The translations under genes were made by a program, and so were the position numbers. From assembly GCA_963513935.1 (NCBI GenBank), contig OY740772.1:14540098-14604097 (forward strand): a DNA stretch of 64,000 bases, in the 5' to 3' direction. The first letter of the stretch is position 1. Each line of letters opens with the position of its first letter. This document shows positions 38,301-47,300 of this stretch, in pieces. This stretch comes from Aphrophora alni. Taxonomy: Eukaryota; Arthropoda; Insecta; Hemiptera; Aphrophoridae. The notes beneath the pieces are model-generated. The model worked only from the letters and a program-made list of their open reading frames with translations, did not search any database and was not told the DNA's origin.

Positions 38301-41300
38301 ACAGGGTGGTACAAAAGTTCAGTAGGATATACAGAATGTTCCAAAAATTAACTAATTATGTTTTTTTCAACTTTTTAAAGATACATATACTATAGCTCAA
38401 TATAAGATATTTAATAAAACCGGGTTATTGTGTTTAAAATCACAATTTTGTAAACACAATATTAAAAGTTCTCTGCAGATCTGAGTTAATAATGATTTAT
38501 TATTTGGTTATTGTAATGTGAAGTAAGTCAAGATGTATTGGAAATTACAGGGTGTTCTAAAAAGTAACCCTACATATTTCTAAGTACACAAATTTCTTAT
38601 TAGAACCAAATCTTCATTTAGTTTACTTTTTATTATCTAATAATGTAAGTTTTAACAAATTTTGGTAACCAAACTAACATTGATATTCTTGTTGAAACTT
38701 CATATTCAAGGATTAAATAAAGCAATAAAGCTAAAGTTTCAAAATTGTTTGAGCTCATTTATATTATTAAAATTATTTTGAAACTTTAGCCTTATTGCTT
38801 TATTTAATCCTTGACTCTGTGTAAAAATATTTTTCCATCTATGTGATGATAAAAACTTTAAGATTTTTTTTACCATCAGAGTTTTACAATAAATGTTCAA
38901 ATATTTTCCTTGTGCAATTTAACGGTGTGCTAATCTTGTACAGTAACCTCTCATCACTTCAGGAGTAATGTGAACAGCTTCTCTAATTATCAATTCATTT
39001 ATGTCACTAGGTTTAGTCTGAGAAATATATTGTTTAAAAAATCCCCAAAATAAATAATCAAATGGTAACAGATCTGGAGATTTAACAAGACATCAATATA
39101 GGCCCTTATTTAAATATATAAAGTTTTTTTTTCTTTCTTTTCTTTTCCAAAGGTGATGTCCATGGTTTATTTTCACTTTTTGTTGACACCTACACAGTAC
39201 TAGAGTGACATTTTTGGTGATGATTAGTTTTTGTTAGTTTTTATTTGGTTAGAAAATGGGTGAGTGAGAAAGTTTCAATGTTTTTACACCATTTATTACA
39301 ATAGAAATTTGCTAATAATATTTTCCCAAGACAGAGCTTTATGGAATTTCAAACTGTATACTTCTGAAACCACAATAACCTGATTACAAAGCTTATCTTG
39401 TGGTGGACATGAATGTCTAATCAACTAGACAAAATTAACAGTCTCAACTTCATTAGGAGGAATTAATGACGTAACATTTTTAATTAAAAGTGCGGTACTT
39501 GTAAAATTTAATGAATAAACAAAAATTTGAAACAGTGTAATGGAGTTTTAAATAGTTTTTATTTGAGATTAATTAACTTCAAACCTTACTTTAAAAAAAA
39601 AATGTGTTTTTCACTTTTCTTCGTACAAATTGTAAATGAAACCTACCACTAATATAATTAAAACATTAAAAATAAAATATAAGAAGGTATTGATAGAAAC
39701 AACTATGAAGTTGAAAAACCTGTGTAAAAACTGTTATAAATAAACACCCTACTGAGGAAGACTTCTTGATCTACTAATACAATTTAACATTTTATATTTT
39801 TAAGCATTATATTTAGAGATTCTGCTTGTATTACATTGTAAGATAGGGCTGGGTAAGTATCATGATAGCCCCATAACTTCTTGTATTGTTTTGTTATTTT
39901 AGAGTATAGTACTTAGTTCACCTTGTTATGCAGTTATCAATAAAAATAAAAACATATTTGAAGTTTCTGAAAGTGTTTAGAATCAACTAAGATGTATTTG
40001 TTTTCTTGTAGGTATTTGAAGATTGGAACAAAGGTGAATTGGATTCATTCCTCATTGAAATAACAAAAGATATTCTTAAGTTCAAGGATACTGATGGTAA
40101 GTGTAATAATCTTCATTTCCATTTCAGTAAACCTTTATTATATATATATATATATATATATAAATGCTGAAAGCCGAGTTCAACGCCCCTGGCACTTCAG
40201 ACTAAAAGATTTTGTGTGTATTTCTTTAATCCTAGGTGATCCAGTTCATTTCTATGTTCTTCGTGAGTTTGAGAGCCTGTTTTGGTAGGCTATATTCTAT
40301 TTGAGATTGTGACGAAGATCAACAATCTCAGTCTCTTCAGTGCTTCACATTACAAAAGTATGTGTTCTGCTGTTTTTGTATATGAACCACTCAGTCTTCA
40401 TTTCAAGTTAGCATGGATTTTAAATGCTTCGTGTTCACAAAGCTCAAGACTTTTCTTTGATAGCACCTACTCTGTGACGTTATATAGGTAGAGTGTTATG
40501 GTACATTGACTTGTAGAGATTTCCTGTTGTATCCTATCTAAAATGGTTAATGGTCTCTTAATTTAACACACTTTCTCAAGATAGATTTTGCTACAATTTT
40601 GCTTATTCCACAAGCAGGTTTTTGTCCCATGAGTGGAGTTTTAGCCCCCTTTGCTAATTTGTCAGCTTTCTCACTTTTCTTGAATCCTCCATGACCAGAC
40701 TCAACTCTATTCTGCCGGGTTGTGAGTTTAGAGCTTACCCAAGGTCTGGTGGTATTATTACATTAATAAATAATTGTATACATATGAACTTATAGCTTAT
40801 AGCTGGTTGTCTGATCTAAGCATGATGTGCTTATTGGTATATCATTGACAATCGTGCCAGGCACAGTTGTGCTTATTTCTCAAATAGCCCAAAATTCTGC
40901 ATTCCAGTATAGCCTGAAAGTGTTGTATGGTCCCTAAGGTTATACATTAACTGTTTTGCCATGCACACTCCAAGGACAATGCATGAACTTCAGTTGAAAA
41001 GGATAGCAGCATGAAATATATCCGTGTAAAAACAATATGCAGTTATTCATAGTTTTCTTTATCTCTAATACTTCTTTTCTTTTGAGGATAGTCATTACAA
41101 AGTGTTTTATCAATAACACTGTCATGTCTCATGAAGATGATCATATGATTCTTGATGGCAAATTGTGCCTTGTCCCTTGGCTAGTAACGTTTGGAACCTT
41201 TTAGTCTGTAAATAACAAAACTTGTCTGAGCTATGGATAAACCTTAAATAGTTCAACTAATTATATATACATTTTTTTTTATCTACAGGTGCATATTTAG

Positions 41301-44300
41301 TAGAAAAAATCCGTGACAGTGCTGGACAAAAAGGAACTGGTAAATGGACAGCCATTGCCGCTTTAGACTATGGAATCCCTGTTACGCTTATTGGAGAATC
41401 AGTATTCTCAAGATGTTTGTCATCATTGATCGATGAACGTGAAGAAGCTAGTAAAGTATTAAAAGGTCCTTCAACTACAAAATATTCTGGAGATAAAAAA
41501 GCATTTTTAGAAGACATCAGACAGGTAAGAAATTCTTCTTTTTTTTTAATATATAAAAGATTTGTCTTTAAGTAAGACTTAATACTTTGCATCAGATAAG
41601 CTAAAATGTTACGGAAAAATTGTGAACTACATTAAGTATCACTTTAACCCTCAAACCGCCTTCTGAACACTTCGTGTTCAGAACAGCAACTACAGTGCCT
41701 CGTCAGTGTCGTAAATAAATATTTTGCCCACGTAGAATTGTCCTATCGTAATAAATTAAATACCGTTGGAAAGCTAATGTTCCATAGATGCATAATCATG
41801 CAAAATAATTCCATAAAACGTAATAAAAATATATTTGAAAAATTGGTAAAATTAGCATTTTTTGATGTGTAACATCAAAGATTTGAACTGAGCGATTGCA
41901 AACAGAAATGATGTCATTCTTTCTCTAATATTCCCAAATCTATATTTCTGTCAAACAAATCTACCATAACACTGTTTTATAGATCACGTCTTCCTCTTTC
42001 AATCAGTACTTTCAAAATTTTCTATCTGTTGTAGTTTTTAATAAATAAAAATTAAACAAAATTTTAATTTTAATTTTAACGCGTTTTTATATGCTAAAAA
42101 TCACATTTTTTTCAATTCAATTTTTATCCTAGTAAATATTATTTTATCGAAATGTATAATATATCATTGTAAAGGTAATGTTTCAATCTTTTATAATCAT
42201 GTATACCAAAAAAATCTTCTCACGAAAAGTAAAAATTCAAGAATTCCATAGAGTTGACTAATATTCCACTAGAGTGCCTTACCTTACGCAACGGTGTTTA
42301 TATAGAATAATGTGTACTCAATGATCATATATGTTTCCAAAATGGTTAATTCTTGTCCAAATACCACAAGTTGATAATACTTTATAGTATTTTTCTTTCT
42401 CTTTCGACCTATGTATTCACAATTAAGCTATCTTTAATAGTTTTTGAGATTTATTACATTCTAGGAAGTAGTAACCAAACCAAATCAGACTCATTTTCTA
42501 TTCTGTGCGGTTTACTAAATATGAAATATCAATTACTTACATTGATATTTTGTAACCAATCTTTACACTATTAGGAAGATGAAATTTAGATCTATCATAT
42601 GGTACCACCTTTTACGCCATAGACTTATTTTAGATGCTTATTTCTAAACTTAAAATTGCCATTATATTGGCTTGCTTTGTGTACTAAATATGTGCCTAGT
42701 CAATAGCCCTGAGTGGCACGATTTATTTCCGTTTATGTGAACTTATTTTGTTAGCTACGTTTATTTATTTATTATAGTTTGTATATACAAATTATAATTA
42801 ATTACTGTATTATTGTTTGTAGAATTTATTGTTTTGAACAAATGTTATTGTCAAGCTTATCTAGTACTAAGCCTGTCTAGACAGGTTATGTCAAATTTGG
42901 CCTAACGTTTTAGCAAATTTCCATTTCTTTACCTATAAAAATAATTTTGTCTAATGAAAATTTTATAAATTGATTATGTTTTTATCAAAATGTATGCAAA
43001 ATCTATATAAATTATCTAGGCCTATCTATAAATTTTTTTAATAAATGTTGATTAAATGTAAATATAGGTTTTCATTTGGCATTTTGCCTTCGGTTTGTGT
43101 AAGAATTTTGTATTTCTGAGATACTACCTAAAACATTTTTACACCTAAAATTTTTTGCATTACACACATAAAAAATCTATGTACCTTTCTGAGAAAAATT
43201 ATAATAATAACTTGGGTTTTGCATAATAATAATATTTATGGTAAATTTTTGAAAATTGGCCTAACTTTTGAGCGAATTTTTACTTTTTATGTAAAAATTA
43301 ACCATGTCTAATGAAAATTTTATAAATTGATTTTTCTTTTTAGCAACTTTTATTAACAAATATATTACAAATCTCTAGTATTACTTAAAAAAAAAATTTT
43401 TTTAATTGTTTATGGTATAGTACAACCTTGTTAAGTCAGACCAGCCGGGACCGCGGCCAATCCGACATAACAAAAATCCATGTTAGCCGGAGAAAGTGCA
43501 GAAAACACACAAAAAATGAAAATATACATACTGTACTTACAATAATTTCCTTTATTACGGAGAAAAACACTTTAAAAATATTTACTCACCACAATAAAAC
43601 AACAAACACATCTGTGGACTGTACAGGTATGTCTACTTTTTGGAGATAAACTTGTAAGTTTCCGTTGTGTCAGCTTCAAGTAACGTTTATGTGCCGCACG
43701 GTCCCGTATCCGTTTCAACCGGTAAAGCGAGCCAATCACCTGGGTGACAATGACTTACCACGCAGGCATGCACTGCTACTGTTTACACTAACTCTTTTCT
43801 TGTGAAATTTGTAAAAATAATGCCACACATTGGTGAGTCAAATTACACTCTCACAAATTTGAGGTGTCAAAAATTACAATTACTTTTTTTTAAAGCTCTA
43901 CTCGTAAACCAGCTGAGATTATATTAATATTATATTTTTATCAGAAATATTGCATTAAATACTTTTAATCATTGTGAAATCAAATAAAAGGATTTTTTTT
44001 TTTTATTTACTAAGTATAATATGAATATAATAGATAACATTCAATGATGAGTTAATAGTCTTTGATTGTATATACATAGGTTAAATTTATTGTCTTATCT
44101 CGGGGAGGGGATTAAGCGTGCCGGCACTTTCCACGGTCACTAAAATAATCATATGAGATGATTCTTAATTATAATGTTAACAGTTTATAAATATTGAAAA
44201 ATCAATTTGTTGATTAAGAAATTCAACTAAATATCTTAGGTTATTTAAATGATAAAAAATGAAATCCCCACATGTGAAGTTCATCATTCGGATTAACGTT

Positions 44301-47300
44301 ATGATTCACTAAATATTGTCTTATTGATTATTAGGTTTATATTTATCTTTGTCTTATTCAGTTTATTGGTCAACAAGATTATATCTGCATATATATATAT
44401 ATATATATATATAGTTCAAGTTCATAGTAGTAACTGGTTAAATCGCTTAAACTAGGCTTATGGTAAAGGATAGTATCGGATTGGTCTCACCAATTGGTAG
44501 GATTACTGAATCAGGTTTCGGGTAATATTGGTCAGAGGTCTTTAATCTTCCCTTGTAACAGGTCAATTTTGGTTATTTTTATAGGTTTCATTTCGTCTGG
44601 TTCAAAATAATTCGCTTTTCTGCTGAATATTTTCCGGATTGTTTTATACGTCTGGATGCTTCCACAATTCTTCTAACAATGGCTATATTAAAACCAGCAT
44701 GCTCTTGGGTCTGGACGACACTGCCTTGACAATTTCACTTTTCACTGATTTAGTTCATGAAAGGTGATGTTTATAATGATAAATGAAAAATGCTGAATTT
44801 GGACTTAAACTTTATTTCTGCCTAATGATAATTTTGAATACTTTAATTCCTATCAGTTTTAAACTTCTTTTATATTAAAAAAAAAATTTAATATTTATTT
44901 AAATTGCATTTATATGTTGGTCAGTGAGATATAAGTATTTGAACTAGCTTTTACAATATTATGATTGCTAACCAATCAGTGATGAGTGGGCGGGCGTGGT
45001 TTTTGGAGTGACGTCACGTTCGATAATGAATTATATTGTAATTATGATCGACATTGCCCACTTTCAAACGATCAAAACAAATTGTTCCGAATTTTCTAGG
45101 ATATTCGAGGAAATTTTGTTGGGAATCTGACGATACTTCTCAAATTTTGCCTAGTGGTCTCTTTGATTTGTAATTTCCGATAAGCCGAAGCTATATGAAT
45201 GTCTAATATTTATTACAGGCACTGTATGCATCCAAGATCATTTCATATGCTCAAGGATTTATGTTGATGCGTGAGGCTGCTAAGTTGTACAATTGGAACT
45301 TAAACTACGGAGGGATTGCATTAATGTGGCGTGGTGGCTGTATCATTCGTAGGTAAGTAGTAAATGGTGGAAAAACATTGTACAAACTTTCTTACGTAAG
45401 ATTTCTATCTCAATTTTACTTTACAATGTATTTGAGTTTTTTTACTGTTTGTTGAAGTTACTTTTTAAACATGGGGGAAAACTAAAATGTCATGAAAATT
45501 TAAATGAAGAAGGAAATCAGAATATAGCAATAACTATTTTTAAACAGGAGAAAAGATTGAAGTGAATCATACTAGATTGTCCAAAATCGTAAATGTTTCC
45601 TTCTTGAAATCTGCACAGATATCTATTATTATAAAATATTTAAAATAAAGTAACAATCATCGAAATTGTTTTATAACTCCTAAGTGTTATAGATTTAGTT
45701 TTAACCCTAAAAAATTAACGTATCTGTTCTCTGTACAGTGATGATAAACAGCTTATGAACGCTTGCTATGAGTGCATTAAGCTTTAAGTTGAGGAACACA
45801 TAGAAAAAAATAATAATTTGTGTGTTTCTTCTGAACTTATAAGTAAGTGAGAAACTTTGTGCAATGTTTGCATAGTATTTATTAGTATTCTAATTTGGAC
45901 TGAAAGTACATAAAAAAACTTTTAAAAATAAATTGTTTAATTTTCATTCACTGTTTTTACAGCGTCTTTTTAGGTAACATTAAGAGTGCTTTTGAAAAGA
46001 ATCCAAAACTCACCAATCTTCTACTAGATTCATTTTTCCGAGAAGCTGTAGAACGTTGTCAAACATCGTGGCGAAAAGTGGTAGCCACCGGAGCTTTGTT
46101 AGGAGTCCCTACTCCTGCTTTCAGTACTGCTTTGGCCTTCTACGATGGCTACAGAAGTAAACGACTTCCTGCCAATCTTCTTCAGGTAAGCAGCTTGTTT
46201 ATATTTATTAAGCTTTAAAATAAACATTGTTTTAAAAGTACATATTTAGAGAGTCTAAGATATACTCTTTTCTATACCTTTTGCACATTCACCACAAGGG
46301 TTTAGTGCACTCCCAGATGGAAATAAATGGTTTGATGCCTCTAGAGACATTGCCAAGAAGACTTGTAAAATTCATGGACCTCAGAATCTTTCTGAAGGTT
46401 GTCTTGAGGGATTGTCTATTGCTTAGTTGAAGATCCAAGTGTTTCAGTCATTCCCATTCAAAGATCAAGAGTTTTTTTCTTATAGGTCAAATGTGTGACT
46501 GGAAAAGTCGTAGTTGATAAGCTAACTTATAAACAGTATTAAATTATGTTTTGTTTTGATTTTTAGTAAAATTGAAATCTCTTAACACACAAAAACAATA
46601 ATAAAAATGAACAAAAATTAATGATAAATCCTACACACCAAATTAAATCTTTAAAAATGGAAAATATTAATGGTTGCACTTTATTACATTGTTACATTGA
46701 CCCTAGATCATATAACATGTTCCCTCAGTTACTTCAATTCCTCCTGAAGAGGAAATCCCAAAAACTACTATATTGGTTTTATTCAAGTAAGAACTATTTT
46801 CAGTCATTGTGTGCTAGTTGTATGTTTATTTTACTTAGTAAAACAGTATGTTATTACCAATTGTAAAGCTCTGTGATTCAATTTAATTGTGAAGCTTTGT
46901 GATTAGATTTTTCAGCACAAAAATATTTGTTCTGCTAAAATTCATTTTCAACTTGTGGAGGTGTATAGGGAAGGAGTTTTGAATGAGGAATGTTTGAGTA
47001 AATTGTTTGGGCTGTTTAATTAAGGAAGATCTGATGTTAAGCTTCAATACAGTAAGATGTGATAGAAGACCACAAAAGAAACTATATGGGTGCTGTTCTG
47101 TAGTTTATGGAGGACTATAACCGAAACGGTGGGTAATTTTTAAGTAGAGATGAAATTTGGATATCATTTACATTAGACAAAATGGCAATCTAAAATATCA
47201 CATTATTCCAAATCTCCGAGAAAACCAAATTCTTCAAGCAGACTCAACTCAAAAAATCATGACTACAGTTTTATGGGACAGGTTTCCTTTTCATCAAATT

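Larger units (their letters stand above)
41525..43422. other. First part of Pgd intron 6
   Basis: No coding relic was recognised. It contains a perfect short hairpin (41661-41683) and a diverged direct duplication (42885-43380). The 73-codon frame at 42353-42574 is not protein-like. Confidence 0.5.

Noticed and set aside
45160..45193. Right end of the pogo/Tigger-like element starting at 43423
   Set aside because: Only short scattered matches to the expected complement were found, so the pairing is not supported.
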